Below, one piece after another: positions 12,088-23,791 of a DNA stretch of 64,000 nt (within the stretch, counting starts at the first letter, position 1; each line of letters begins with the position of its first letter). The stretch is from Paramacrobiotus metropolitanus (Eukaryota; Tardigrada; Eutardigrada; Parachela; Macrobiotidae), in assembly GCF_019649055.1 (NCBI RefSeq), contig NW_026570243.1, positions 992,001 through 1,056,000 of the forward strand, in the 5' to 3' direction. The translations under genes and the position numbers were made by a program. The notes under the pieces are model-generated. The model was given only the letters and a program-made list of their open reading frames with translations, searched no databases and had not been told where the DNA came from.

Positions 12088-13285
12088 TTAGCTTCGCGGC
12101 GTTCGCGCATTGATAATCAATTCGGTGGACTGCATAACCCAGTCGTGAGTAGTACCATGAATTCTGAACCAACATTCAACATTGCCGCTACTTGCCGTTG
12201 TTAGATAATGAAAGTCCATTTGGTAAACAATTTTCTGCCCAAAAACATTTGTAATATTAGGGAAACGATATGACTCTCCACCTAAGCGCCAAGACTTTGT
12301 GCGTGCAGTGAAATGCGACCAATAGGGCTCTTCTTTAGGGGCCCATCTTGTTTCGCCATTTAAGCGCCACATAATGGAGTTGGGAAGGTTGTTAATGGTG
12401 CGTTGCGGCAAAGGAAGCCGAACTGCACAGGAGAAACAGACAACGTCACCTTGGACGACTGATTGCTTGGGCATGAACTCCGCAAATACTTCTACCGCTC
12501 GCGTAAGCTGAGGTTCAATGCTAAACCGCTTTAAAGTGACAGCTCGTTTGTAACCGAAGCTAGTTAACTCTTCCCAGCATACAACTTCTCCTTCCGACTG
12601 CAGGGACACACGGAGAATGCCAAAAATCCCAACGTGACCCCATGTAGTCACGTTATAAAGCTGATTATCGACTCCGTCATCAGTGATGCGTCTTCCTTTG
12701 TCAAATATAGTTCTGCCGAGGTGGGTCCAAGACACACCGTGTGTATTTTCTGTGGACGCCACGCAAGTTAGAATGACATTCTCTCCAATCCTGGGCTGAA
12801 GCACTTGAATATCAGAATACAAATTCAAAATTTTTGCGTTCTGATCCACTTGAGGAAACTTCAGTGTTATTCTGTCGTCTTTTAGATTGCTCCAGGACTC
12901 GTGAATGATATCATCCACTGCAAATAAGCTTTAAATTACATTCAGTTTCATTCGCAGTTGCGTTTAATTCAGGTGATTTCTAACAGCTCAACGCAGCTGC
13001 TCAGCAGGCTTTACTCTTCTGCTTGGAGAGAGTACAGATACAGCGGTGCGTCTTACAAGTACGAGTAGGATTATTGCCGGCGGACATTGAGCCGGGCGCT
13101 GCAGTTGATATTGTTGCTCTTGCAGTGGCAGTGGTAATCATCGAAGATCCTGTGGAAGTACGACTTTGCATTGGGACAGTACATGCGCTGCTCCAGTGCA
13201 GACCGGCACCAATTGCAAACACCAGTGGAACATAAAGTGTAAAAAAACGAAAGTCGTCTAATAAAGCACTGCGCACACGGCACAT
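12088..13285 (-). CDS. Secreted protein with two Ig-like domains (copy 1)
   Basis: Two exons join in phase 1: exon 1 at 13285-13057 (ATG; donor ACTT|GTAAGA) and exon 2 at 12917-12088, across a 139-bp intron ending TTTGCAG. The product is about 352 residues. Exon 1 encodes a signal-like hydrophobic stretch (FFTLYVPLVFAIGAGL) and a Ser/Thr-rich linker. Exon 2 starts LDDIIHESW and holds two Ig folds: domain 1 with NVILTC, SWTHLG and EGEVVC, domain 2 with VVCFSC, SIMWRL and SSGNVEC, each with the Cys, Trp and second Cys of the Ig core. No membrane segment follows, so it is probably secreted. It is paralogous to the gene at 42.4 kb, with the intron at the same site and phase. Ligand unknown. Confidence 0.7.
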
Positions 13286-13726
13286 CTATGGGCCAGGCTG
13301 TGAGGTTTTGATAATACATGAGTATAACATCCACGCTGAAAGGCTCTGCGTGCCTCCAGCGGGTTCCGAGATTAAAAGGTTTCACATAAAATCTCATAAG
13401 CGAACAGCCGACATGCAATGGCCATCAGGTCTTTACACAACATTTCCATAACCTAAGAACGCAAAAATGCAGTAGAATCATCACCGCAATAGTACTTGTA
13501 TCATTAGTACTATTCACACTAATATTCTGTACACAGATGGACGAGCTAATCAATAATAAGCAGAAATTGTAAATAATATAATAATAAGAGAATTATCTTT
13601 GGTATGCATGTAGTCTTTTTGGCCACGGTTGCTAGGGAGGTTGCTAAGGAGGTTGCTACGGTTTTCAAATTTATAAGGAAATAGATCTATGTTATGATCG
13701 GCCTCCCCGTGGAAAATGCGTGTCCG

Positions 13727-14569
13727 ACCATTTCGGCATAGGGACATTTCGGCATAGGACACTTCGGCATAAGACATTTCGGCATAAGGACATTTCGGCA
13801 TGTGGACATTTCGGCATAAGGACATTTCGGCATAATATGGACATTTCTATGTGTTTCTGTTTCCCGTAGTACCATTTTTTTGGTGCACATTTCATCCAAT
13901 AATTTCATTAGAATATCTTTAAACAAACTTTTTAATGTAGTTGCCATTTCAAGTTTCTGGGGCTCTTTAGGTTCAGTATGCTTTTCTTAGGTTGTTTGGT
14001 TTTTTTAGCTTTTTTAGCCCTTCTTAGGTTCGGCTTAGATTTTCTTAGGTTTTTCATGTGTTCTCAGATTATGTTTGTCTTCTTAGAGCTTCTTAGGTTT
14101 TCTTAGGTCATTTTGGTACTTCTTAAATTTACTTAGATTTTGTGAGGTTCTCTTATGTTTTCTAAAGTCTTGTTTGTTTTTCTTAGCCTTCTTAGATTTT
14201 CTTAGGTGTTATTAGGTCCTTTCGGGCCTATTGAGGTTGCTCCGGTTTTCTTAAGTTGTTTTAGGCTTTCATACAATTTTTTATGTTTTTGTATTTTCCT
14301 GCGCTTCCTATGTTTTTATTTTCCTGAGGTTATTGTTTTCGGTTTTTGTTAGAGGTTTAGATTTGCTTGGGTCCTTTGTTTGTTTCTGGAATTTTTAGCG
14401 TTGCTAGTTTCATAAATTTCTAAGTTTCGGTTAATTTCATAGGTTAATAAATTTTTTAGACATTAATTATATACTCGAAGATTTTATGCCGAAATGGCCG
14501 TATGCCGAAATGTCCCTCTGCCGAAATGGTCTTATGCCGAAATGTCTTATGCCGAAGTGTCCTATGCCG
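13727..14569. repeat. Fold-back element with minisatellite arms
   Basis: The left arm (13727-13846) has seven copies of a ~16-bp unit with core ATTTCGGCATA. The right arm (14484-14569) carries five copies of the reverse complement, TATGCCGAAAT. Between them lie ~640 bp of T-rich DNA built from degenerate TTCTTAGGTT repeats. Met-Pro-Lys-Cys-type repeat peptides read from the arms are artefacts. The layout suggests a fold-back transposable element; clear target duplications were not seen. Confidence 0.75.
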
Positions 14570-14833
14570 GTATCTGTAGAGGTAGAGGAGTTCAAAGGGA
14601 CCTTGAAAACCTATAACAGTACGGCTGCGTCGCGCGTCGTCGTGCGTTATTTTAAAAGAAGAGTAGCTTATCAGAAAGTTGATTTAGAGCCAAAAATTAG
14701 AAGCAATCTGCAATCAGAATTAACAGCAAGACATAACAATAAAGGCATCGTCGCACTGCCAGTAACTTTCGGTAACCGATCAATTGCGATCAATTGTCTC
14801 TTGCATTTGCATTTGCACACGCATTTGCATTAA

Positions 14834-15800
14834 CCTCAGATGTTTTAATTTTATCAAATCAGTGATATTTCTGTTTTAAATAGTTATTTTACATTACTTA
14901 ATTATTTTAAAATGCACATGCATTTGAAACATTTCGCTTAAGGCCAACCTGTTATTAACTGGTAGATAATTTTAGGTGTGATTCCTCTCGAAGAAGACAG
15001 GGTAACACAGAAAGCATGCACTTCAACCGTAAGTGACGCTCAGGGTAAGAAATTTAAAACAAAATTAATAGAAGGTATATAATTCTTAAACAGCTGTAGT
15101 TGATCAGTAACACATGCTTTTTATTGTGGCAAACTTTCGTGTGCTTACCTTAACAAATCTTGCCCAATACTGTATTTCAAAAAATTTCTATCAATTTGAA
15201 GTTTAACAAACGTTTTGTTTTTTTATGCTCGACTGAACGAACGACTGAATATTAGCGGAAGAAACAGTGTGCAGTGTAATCGTTACCTAACTTCACTAAT
15301 ATCGCAAACATTTACGGGGATGCTACTTTGAAACGTCGGAGCATTTGTGCTTAGAAAATGGTCTGCGACCCTGGATGGACTTGTCAGATGGGAGTCATAG
15401 TGTTCCCGTCCAGTTCCGATCACAGTTTGAATTGTGAATCGTTCGATAAGGACTGCTTGCAAGTGACAGAAAACCGATACAGCGCCAATTCGATGGAGGT
15501 GCACTGTAAACGCGACGGTGTGTAGCAATTGTAGAACTTGACCTTTACATGTTCCGAAAGTCACCAAGTTGTTTACGGAAGTCTGTTCCGTGTGAGATTA
15601 CTGTAATGTCATTTATATCGTGAGTCACTTAGATGTTTCCGATAATTCTGCTTTCTGTGTTCTTTTCAGTTCCAGTACACAAGCACACTGCTGCTTCGCA
15701 CGGCGCAATAGAATTAGTACTAGTTACAAACAAGCACATGGTGCCGTCCTAGTATTTTTTATTATTTTAATGGTTATTTAGTAGTATTAATATTAGGTTT
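14834..15800. other. Spacer without a supported gene
   Basis: AT-rich DNA. Plus-strand frames near 14600-14830 read out of the fold-back element and are not convincing. Nothing else is supported. Confidence 0.4.
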
Positions 15801-16022
15801 CTATACATCGTAGGGCGCCGGGCAAGAGATCACCGGCCGGAGCAGAGCCTCCTGGCCCTGCTGGAACGCGTCCAGAACCGTGGCCACCGTACGTGCGGCA
15901 TGCACGGAATGGTGCCGCTCGGCACAGGACTGCGCCGCGGGGGAGGAGTTCATCTTCAACGGATGTGGACACTGGACAGCAGTGCGCCAAACGGTCGCAT
16001 CTTGTTCTAATAGGCGCGCCAT
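15801..16022 (-). CDS. Possible small protein or exon, 73 codons
   Basis: A minus-strand ATG (AAGATGGCG) opens a frame in a pocket clearly richer in GC than its flanks, ending in TAG at 15801. The product starts MARLLEQDATVWRTAV, has several Cys/His residues and an amphipathic helix (VATVLDAFQQGQEALL). No signal peptide or known motif. Composition is the main argument for coding. Confidence 0.3.
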   Translation of the reverse strand: MARLLEQDATVWRTAVQCPHPLKMNSSPAAQSCAERHHSVHAARTVATVLDAFQQGQEALLRPVISCPAPYDV

Positions 16023-16150
16023 CTTACAGTTAGTATTAATTAATAATTACTCACACGGACTTATCAAGTGATACGAGCTGTTGATATCATGATCAGTTAA
16101 ACATATAAGCAGCAAATGCGTGGAAATTACTGTGAGAAAACGCTGCACAG

Positions 16151-16390
16151 TCATGAGTTAGGGAGATCCCTCAAGGTGGTCAACCACAGATGAATAAACC
16201 CCCCCATCCAGTGGCGGAAGCGCCATTGGGTTTTCGGGCTCCCATGAGTCAGATGCAGACCTGTGGCGCTGCAGGCCCACAGTTTATTCAGCATCAGTTT
16301 GACCATATCGGGATAATCAACTGCCACGTTGTCCAGCTCACAGAATCCGCGTACAGGTCGGATAAGCACGGGCTCATTTACATATTGCAA
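16151..16390 (-). CDS. Possible terminal exon or element-derived ORF
   Basis: A frame open for about 79 codons on the minus strand reads ...LDNVAVDYPDMVKLMLNKLW..., then a Trp/His-rich end (WRFRHWMGGFIHLWLTTL). It has no in-frame ATG start in good context and no clear 3' splice site. It lies next to transposon and LINE-like remnants, so it may be element-derived. Confidence 0.25.
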   Translation of the reverse strand: MQYVNEPVLIRPVRGFCELDNVAVDYPDMVKLMLNKLWACSATGLHLTHGSPKTQWRFRHWMGGFIHLWLTTLRDLPNS

Positions 16391-16659
16391 GGTTGGTCTG
16401 CTCTAAGGCACATTGCACGGAAGCCGGCAACGACGCATTAACGTAACCCGAAATAATACCGTCTACGGGTTTGTGACTAACATAATCGCACTTATTCTTA
16501 TTAACTGCAGGATAGCAGAAAAAATGTTATTGCAATGAAAGACTACAATTTAGGGCAATAATTACAATTTTAGAATAACTTTTATTGGTCAGACATCCGA
16601 TCATGCTGGGGAAGCAGCAGAAGCGGCCGAACCCTGGAAATGCGGAAAGTACATATATA

Positions 16660-17289
16660 CCGTAATTATCGGATTTGTGCCCCTCTGCAATAAGAGCCCC
16701 CCGTAATAAGCGCTCCTCCCCGACCCTGTTTGAAAAATAAAGCCACCCCCCGAAATTACGCCCCAGGGGGCTGTTAATAAATAACAAGCGCAGCAAAACG
16801 TACTAATAGTGGTACACGGTAAATTGTTTCAAAGTCATACCGCTCATTTAATCATACCGCTAGTTGTTAACTGCAGGTGTTAACATATGAGCACAATACA
16901 AGGTAGAGTACCGTAATAATAGATAGGTAATCGTAGGTAATACATAGGTAATCATTAATACATAATTAATACATAATGATTATCTGTACTGTACATAGGT
17001 AATCATATTGAGTAGCTTAGTTGAAATCAGAGTCACCCGATCGTTGATCAGTTTCAGCTCTTCCGTCTCATCTTCCGTTGTATCGTTGACAACGCCGGTC
17101 ACATCGTTCTTTAGCAAAACCCGCCCTTCTTCGCAACACATTTTTTTCGAAATATAATGGCCCATACCGAAACATATTGTTGGAAAAAATGTCACCCCCC
17201 GAAATTGCACCCCGTTCCCGAAATAAGCCCCTCTCCGCCATGACCTTCGAACTATTTGCACCCCAGGGCCACAAATTCAATAATTACGG
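16660..17289. mobile_element. TA-flanked TIR element, 630 bp
   Basis: Ends CCGTAATTATCGGATTTGTG and its near reverse complement (CACAAATTCAATAATTACGG) are each flanked by TA. Near each end lie related C-rich words (CCCCGTAATAAGCGCTCC; CACCCCCCGAAATTGC). A similar word follows the poly-C tract at 25.73 kb, so the family is repeated in this genome. No transposase. The right end abuts a LINE-type fragment, which suggests insertion into that fragment. Confidence 0.7.
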
Positions 17290-17455
17290 TATGCTGGCTG
17301 ACTTGGCTGGCCGGTACATTTTCCAACCCGTCGCGTTAGAAACAATGGAAAGCTGCTGCCCTCAAACGTTGGAAACCAGGGATTTTATTAATGAGCTGGC
17401 CAGACGCATCAGAAAGCAGACTGGTGAAATTCGCGCGCCATCGCAGCGCATATAA
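17290..17455 (+). pseudogene. LINE-type retroelement fragment, C-terminal part of the RT polyprotein
   Basis: A plus-strand fragment reads RYIFQPVALET, then a Cys pair, RDFINELARRIRKQTGE and a stop. The pattern Fx-P-(V/I)-A-(V/I)-ET ... F-x-x-x-L-x-R-(R/K)-I-x-x-x-TGE is known to me from the extreme C-terminus of many invertebrate LINE-type polyproteins, usually followed by LxQRxSxAxxRGNA. That last block is absent here but present in the fragment at 40.2 kb. This is a broken remnant, not a host gene. Confidence 0.5.
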
Positions 17456-18599
17456 TCGTCCCTGACTGCATCCAGGAGTTAGTAGCTGCGTTCACATCGA
17501 TGGTGCCGCGTTGACCAGCGCCAACCACTGATACAACTCATCGGTATTCCGTACCGGCATCCTACCAGCACCGGGCATAACAATGCTCCAGTCCATTCCA
17601 CACCGTTCCTGGATGCCGAGCAACCGGCAGGCAGTCATACTGTATACAGTAATTACAGTAGTTTTATGGTCCTGCATTCAAGGACAACGTCTTTTCTGTT
17701 ATGAGTAGTCTACGAGCTCGTGCAGGTGCATACCTGATTAAGTTCCAGACATTAAACAACAATAAGATAATGCGTGCTATTTCTAGCCAACGGCCGAAGT
17801 GTTTGGTGAAATCTGCATGTGTTGAGTCTGTCTGTCATTGTATTCATGATAACTTACGTCGTTCCAATCCTCTCATTAACTCTGTGTCCGATTATTTCGA
17901 CCATTTAAATTATTAATATGTACTCGTAGTATTCTCTCACTGGTTGAGAAACTACATAAATGCTAACGTATTATCAAATTGTTTGCCACATTAAGAACAA
18001 TATTCGGTAGTATTCAGTTAAATTAAACTATCTGTAAATCACTTCTTCCACGAGAGACTCATCCGCACTATTTCTCATTTTTCTTGTATTTTACGGCTTC
18101 AGCCACCAGGTCACACCGGCTAGGCCTCACAGGTAGAAACAAGAACGGCCTTCCCCAATCCAGATAAGAGACATTTTTCTGGAGAGACCTGGACATTTTT
18201 CTTCCGCGTGCACTGCGGAGTGCGGACTTTACTGCAGTTACGGAAGTGGACTGCTAAATTTGATTCGGCTGCATTACGATAATCTAAAAAGTTCTCAACA
18301 CCATTGACAGAAGGCTTTACCGTTCTCCTTACCCATATTGCATACGCATGCACTGATAATCGATTGATGTGCAAAATAATATACAGCATGAATTTCCCGT
18401 GATCCGCACCCTGTAGTGCAGCTTCATCGGACGCGCACAGTGATGCTAACCATTTCGACTCTGGACGATGACGATAAATGTCTACTTTACCACACGTATT
18501 GGTAGTATTGGAGCTGATAGTTTGTCCGTATTAAAGCTAGGTTATCCAATCTTTTTTCTGCGATACCCGATCCGAGCACGAAATTCCAAAATTATTGGA
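17456..18599. other. Spacer with weak candidate frames
   Basis: A minus-strand frame at 17677-17492 (...RLLGIQERCGMDW...) looks partly protein-like and follows a possible 3' splice site (GTATACAG). It has no partner exon in phase that I could find. The rest appears non-coding. Confidence 0.3.
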
Positions 18600-21463
18600 A
18601 TGGATCCTGTGACCTCACACGGTAGTAACTTTGGCGGTAACGCGGATCAAGGACAGTACGACCGACTTAAAGCTGAATTTCTTGAATTTCGAGACAATTT
18701 ATCCGCTTCTTATGCGCTGCTCCTTGCGAATGTACAGCAGCTTAACGAAAAACGTTACGATCTTTATTTTTTCTTGACAATTGTAATTGTGCCCGGGTCT
18801 GTGACAGTCTTAGCCAACATATTAGCGCATCTGTGTCTCCGGTGTTTCGATAGATGCAAATGCAAATGGCGGAGTGAGTGTTGGTGTCACGCAGGAGGCA
18901 TTGATAAGGAGCTGATTGTTATCATTAATACTGCAATGTTGGACCCTGTTTTTGCATCGATGATTAATGAAACATATCACTATTTCTGTTTTGCGACTCG
19001 TCAAACGCTACAGCTTGGTAAGCGCCTTTGTCTTTAGTCTTATTCGCACGGTTCGCGTGTGTGGGATGGTACAACAATAACACATAACAATAAGCCTGCG
19101 CGCGCTTGTATAAACCTTGTAAATGTATAAAATGATGAAAAGATAGTTGACCTTCCTTGACTGACCAGGGGAGACGATTGTCCGAATGCATACGGAAGCT
19201 GTAACGGCTTTAATGTATCAATGGGACGTCGGAGGTCATTATGAGCTGCGATATGCACCGGGGCCAGCACCCAGCAAAACGAGACTGGCTAACATTGGAA
19301 CAGAAGCAATGGAGGAAAGGAACCTCCGGAAACTGCTTGTGACAACTCATATGCTGTACAAGTGGTGCCAGATTGCGTCTTTTGGTAAGCTAGTTTTTAT
19401 AGCGGTAAACTTAAAAAGAGAAAGTACTCGATGCTGATAAATAGCTATTTGAGGGCAGACGCAATCGTGTAACGATGTAACCATTGCACTCGGGAGTTTT
19501 CGTCCATGTGCACGAACTTCATACCATGTACAGGACCACTTCCCTTAATACTATAGGCAAAGAAATATCACGTAAGTAATATTTCCTGTACTGCACCTGC
19601 CGAAACGAAGTCTTCGACTGTTACGTACGATTACCCTGACAGTAATATAAATTATTTTTGCTGCGGTTTTGCTACACAGTATTTCGTACACGGCTGCAGA
19701 GTAGAAGTATACTATTTGACGACTGCGCAGCAGTGCGTTCGTTTTATACTGGTTTGATTTCTTGCTTTTTTACATGGAAGATTCGATTAGTTTTCTGAAA
19801 TTTAATGGCACAGAAAAATATAATGCTGTTCATGTAAGTAAGAAAACAGATTTCATAAATTAAATGCACCCATGCAGTTGTTTTCCAAACCAAAATGACT
19901 ACGCGCGGAATCGCGGATAGAGTTGCATACGGTTCATGTACGAGCAATATGTTATATTTCAAGGTACTCACTGAAACAGATTTATCACTAATCCCCAATA
20001 TCAGTCCGTGCTCGGTCGGCTTGTTTTGTAATGTTAAGTGCAGCAGCAGTAAGTGTTGTTTAATTTGTACTAAATATTGCGTATTTGAGTGTTATTCTAG
20101 ACGTTTTAGTGATGTTTTATGTGTAGTTAGCGGCATATGTTCATGCAGACATGGCCACCTATTGGAAGTGGCTAAACAATGAGTTTTATAGCACCTATAG
20201 ATATTACAAGCCTAAATACAAGGTGTCAAGCCAGATGCTAAGAGAACGGCCGGGTTGGACGGCGCTTTAATAAATGAAAAACGAAGAGGACAGAAGTCAG
20301 CCAGAACAGGCCCTAAGATACATAGATACTGGGATAAGCCCTATATATCTTGGTGAACCTATAACATATCTTGGTTTATCCCTACAAAGTAGTTTTTATA
20401 TATTAACCTTGAATATAGTGGACATGCTTGTCATTATTTGCTTCTCATCAGTTTGTCATCTGTCATTATGATCAAAATATTTTATACAAAAACTTAGTAA
20501 TATATTATCGCACACTAAACTGATTATGACCTAACAGTTAGTATTTAAAACGTCCATGGCGTTCAACGTTTCGAAATTCAACGTTTTGATGTACCTAACT
20601 TGGTAGAACCTCTTCTTAATTAAATATTAAGAATTATATCACACTGAGCATTACATTTTTTTAAATAGACAACCTGGCTGCGTGTATCGAGATTGCGCGG
20701 GAATATACCTGTGATCTGAATCTCCTGAATGCGTATATTGAGCGAGCGTAAGTGCTTATCGATCCATAATACTCGTTACTTAGATTTTTAACAGTCGTTG
20801 ATTTTAAGTTTTACCTAATTGTTTAAAAACTTATTTCGGCTACTATTTTATACTTCGTATTCCTGTAAGTAATATTGCTGACGCACGATTGTTAATCAGT
20901 ACGTTGGAAATAAAATTGTTTACGTCAAAGTAACTAGTTTTTGCAATTCATTTCTCGTATTCGTGACAATGAGCAAATTGTTCATCGTCAGGAAGGTCAA
21001 ATGACAGCTTAAAAAAAGTTCTCCTGCATGACAGATACGGAAATTAGGATAGTTAATTCAAGGCAAGAGATGCTTAGCAGTTTGCGCTTATATCTGTACT
21101 TCCGGTGCATGCGGCTGTATGTACCTCTAATCATTGCAATCAGTAACCAAGCCACTTCTCTTTTTTACTAGGTTCCGTGCCCATCGGCAAATTATGGGTT
21201 AGACACATCCCGAGAATCAACAGCAATATGTGGAATGATCATGGATGATGTTGTTTTACCTACGTGCATATGCCACAGTTTAACAGCGCCATTATAACGG
21301 GCGTAAAAATGTACATATTTTTGTTTGTTCACAGTGGCTTCTTTTCAAATTGTATAATTATTTCCATTTAACTTTAAATGTGGCAGGTTATATTACTGAG
21401 AACGTACGTTTAAATTTCTATTCTTTTATTACAATTAGCGTCTACGTGCGGTGGCTTTTTTAG
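18600..21463 (+). CDS. Four-exon single-pass membrane protein, ~245 residues
   Basis: Exons join in phase at canonical sites: 18600-19017 (ATGGATCC start; donor CTTG|GTAAGC), 19169-19384 (TGACCAG| ... TTTTG|GTAAGC), 20669-20747 (AAATAG| ... GAGC|GTAAGT) and 21439-21463 (CAATTAG| ... TAG). The protein has a polar helical N-terminus (YDRLKAEFLEFRDNL), one membrane helix (about residues 60-85, FFLTIVIVPGSVTVLANIL), a Cys-rich juxtamembrane stretch (CLRCFDRCKCKW ... CWC) and a helical C-terminal domain (TEAMEERNLRKLL ... DNLAACIEIAREY). The last exon is uncertain: another frame there (FLESELAVAERSVVNIV) looks more protein-like but is out of phase. Family unknown. Confidence 0.6.
19503..19551 (-). 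repeat. Orphan end of the 36.6-kb fold-back element family
   Basis: About 50 bp containing CATGTACAGGACCACTTCCC, similar to the terminal part of the fold-back element at 36624-37289 and its flank. It lies in an intron of the 18.6-kb gene. It is a truncated copy or a solo end. Confidence 0.4.
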
Positions 21464-21744
21464 AAAGCGAACTGGCTGTTGCCGAACGAAGCGTTGTCAA
21501 TATTGTCTTACCATGTATGTAAAAACCGGTTGTGCAACCAATCCTATTCTGGCTATACATAATAATTATAAATTTATGACATGCAAGAATTACAGTTACA
21601 TATATTGATATCAATCCTAGATATCTAGGACATGTTAGTTCTGTTAGTAGTTTTTGTTGTTAGTAGTCGATCACTAACAGAAACGCACCGGGTTATTGAA
21701 ATATATACATAGTTGTCCGTAGGTAACAGCGTCATATAGCAGCG

Positions 21745-22187
21745 TTATTTATAGTTATTAAATTGGGTTGGCCGTTGGCTAAATTTTATTGGTAATTCTG
21801 CTAAAAACTGATCGCTGACCTTTGCGTGTGGACCGATGTGGTAATGCACGCGCGCCGGGATAACTTCAGTCGGTCTGCCGTTGACAGTTATTATTTTGTG
21901 CAAAACCTGACGCATGGTGCAGCAGTTACAACTTTCCATCGGACTGCATAATTTGAGTAAGTACGTGTACAGTACCTACTTTATTTTCTTTACCAAGAGC
22001 GGTTCCCGTAAATCAGTGCCCCGGAAATTTCTGTCACCAACTGGCTGAGAAATTTTGTCTTTGTGACTACTGAAACCGCGAAGGCAACCCATGCTAACCG
22101 GATTAAGTGAATAACGGAGACCTGGATTCCACTGGCCCAAGAATCGGAAACGTCTTGCAGTTTCCCGTCGACAATGATCTCCACAGT
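21745..22187 (-). CDS. 3' end of an unknown gene, two exons with a 50-bp intron
   Basis: Exon A (about 22187 to 21994, donor CTCTTG|GTAAAG) joins in phase 2 to terminal exon B (21943-21745, after ATTATGCAG|). The 50-bp intron is unusually short. The join creates a Cys cluster, Ser-Cys-Pro-Met-Glu-Ser-Cys-Asn-Cys-Cys. Exon A reads EIIVDGKLQDVSDSW then a hydrophobic segment (LIRLAWVAFAVSVV); exon B ends FSQRPTQFNNYK. The 5' boundary of exon A and the start codon are not identified. I do not recognise the protein. Confidence 0.5.
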
Positions 22188-22910
22188 CAGAATTTTTTAA
22201 ATGAGAAATAATCTTATTCTAATTTCAAAAAGGCTAGCGTCCCTTCGTCATCAGACTCACACGAGCACCTTCCAATTAGTCGAAAGAAAAAATTACGGGT
22301 ACGGTTATATCTGTAGGTGGAGATTAATTATTATTATTGTTTTGCCAAGTGGACTTTAATATTAATCTGCTAAAACAACTGCGAAAATTGGACAACAGCG
22401 TGCATGCATGCATAGGAAAAAGTTCAAGAGGCCTAACAAAATTAAAGGATTTTCTATCTGTCCTACCGCTGCCTATATGAGGACGGGTAATTACATTTAC
22501 CGTATATGGAATTTTTCGCATATAATCTCGATAAAAGTTTTTCTGTTCTTACGTAAACACCAGAAAGCTTTTTAGAATAATACATAGAACCAATTTACAT
22601 TAATTAATTTCGGCGCACCCGCTTTGTTAATATTATGCTGCTATACTAGCCAAATACCACGTATGCACAGTACCCGGTTTCCACGGCAGATTTCAAAATT
22701 TGTATTTCCGGTGCCATTAACAAAACAATTGGGCGCTGCCAACATACAAGCAACTCAGCGGCTGTTCGAGCGGCTACGCATGTGTCAGCTTTGATGTTGA
22801 TCGCAGGCCACTAGACCCAAACTTTTTAAACTAGCCGCTGGCCTCTGACCGCCGTAGGGATCTACGAGCAGCGCTCTGGGCGGTTGGCGAGTGTGGCGAA
22901 AATCATGTAA

Positions 22911-23669
22911 GGCGCGATTCAAGTATTACGTAACGGAATTTTAGACCCTTTTCTACCACCCTACCGTTCAATATAACGCTGGCATAACAATTTTTTTCAC
23001 CACCCTACCGCTTACGTAATGGCCGGTCTGACCCCCCCCGTACCAATAAAAAAATTTATTTTTCAAATGCAATAATTTCGACACATTTTGACAGTCATTT
23101 GTGCCACATCAGCAGATCTAGGAAAAGGATTAATCTCGCCACCGTCAACTATTTTAAAAAACCATTCTCTCTGCGAAAGCTCGTCCGCGTAACACACAGA
23201 AGAACAACTTAAACCGAAACAAATGTCTACCGCAAAAATGGCAGCCCGAAATGCACAATTATTACCGGCACTGGACTGTCTTTGGCAAGGCGGCATGCTG
23301 ATCGTCAAACCTTTATGAAATTCGCCGCACAGGAAACGGTCTGAGATTTTACTTGCGGCGTCGGAGGGATGCCCAGGGAGTCCAGGTAGCAAACTGCGTT
23401 TGCCAGTGGCGCATAAACTGCTGCAATGTAGTGCTTTTTACCGGTGTACAATATCTGCACGCTGGTCTTTCCCTCCGTAAGGCCCTGCTTGATTCTTCGG
23501 GATGGATAAATCCGATTCCTATTTCGTTCTGTGTTAAACGCTGCATGGGCAGTGTTTAGATGTCACGTAACAGAAGCGGTTGACCCCCCCACCCCATGTA
23601 ACAAATGCATAACGGATCGCATAACTACCCCCCTACCGGGTCAGTGTTACGTAATACTTGAATCGCGCC
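22911..23669. mobile_element. TAA-flanked transposon carrying a decayed Ulp1-like protease
   Basis: Perfect 24-bp TIRs (GGCGCGATTCAAGTATTACG and four more bases) bound 759 bp, flanked by TAA on both sides (22908-22910, 23670-23672). Subterminal C-runs recur at both ends. Inside, on the minus strand, is a broken C48-type cysteine protease. The TWA duplication resembles PIF/Harbinger, but the protease cargo is unusual for a short MITE, so this is probably a deletion derivative of a larger element. Confidence 0.8.
23063..23540 (-). pseudogene. Broken Ulp1/SENP-like (C48) cysteine protease fragment
   Basis: One minus-strand frame (about 23500 to 23305) reads VQILYTGKKHYIAAVY then VCYLDSLGIP, the His-containing and Asp-containing motifs of Ulp1-type proteases. 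It meets a stop at 23307-23305. The neighbouring frame resumes with SMPPCQRQSSAGNNCAF, matching the Gln and Cys region, and then WFFKIVDGGEINPFP, like the family's C-terminal helix and MxxFP-type end. At least one frameshift separates the halves, so it is a pseudogene. The assignment rests on motif spacing and should be checked by profile search. Confidence 0.6.
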
Positions 23670-23791
23670 TAAGTAGCTTTCTGACTGTGCGGTTGGCACA
23701 CCGCACAATCCACATGCTTAAATGCGTATTGTCGACGCAGAGGTTGCACTGGACGCGGGTTTTCAGGCTTTGCAGTCAGTAAACATTATTA

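Noticed and set aside
13550-13947. Frames with repeated Met-Pro-Lys-Cys or Ala-Glu-Met-Ser motifs
   Set aside because: Products of the ATTTCGGCATA minisatellite read in three frames; no start context, splice site or conservation argument.
19895-20182. Cys-rich 95-codon plus-strand frame resembling a secreted toxin-like peptide
   Set aside because: Lies in the intron between exons 2 and 3 of the 18.6-kb gene, has no signal peptide, and Cys codons arise from T/G-rich DNA (TGT runs).
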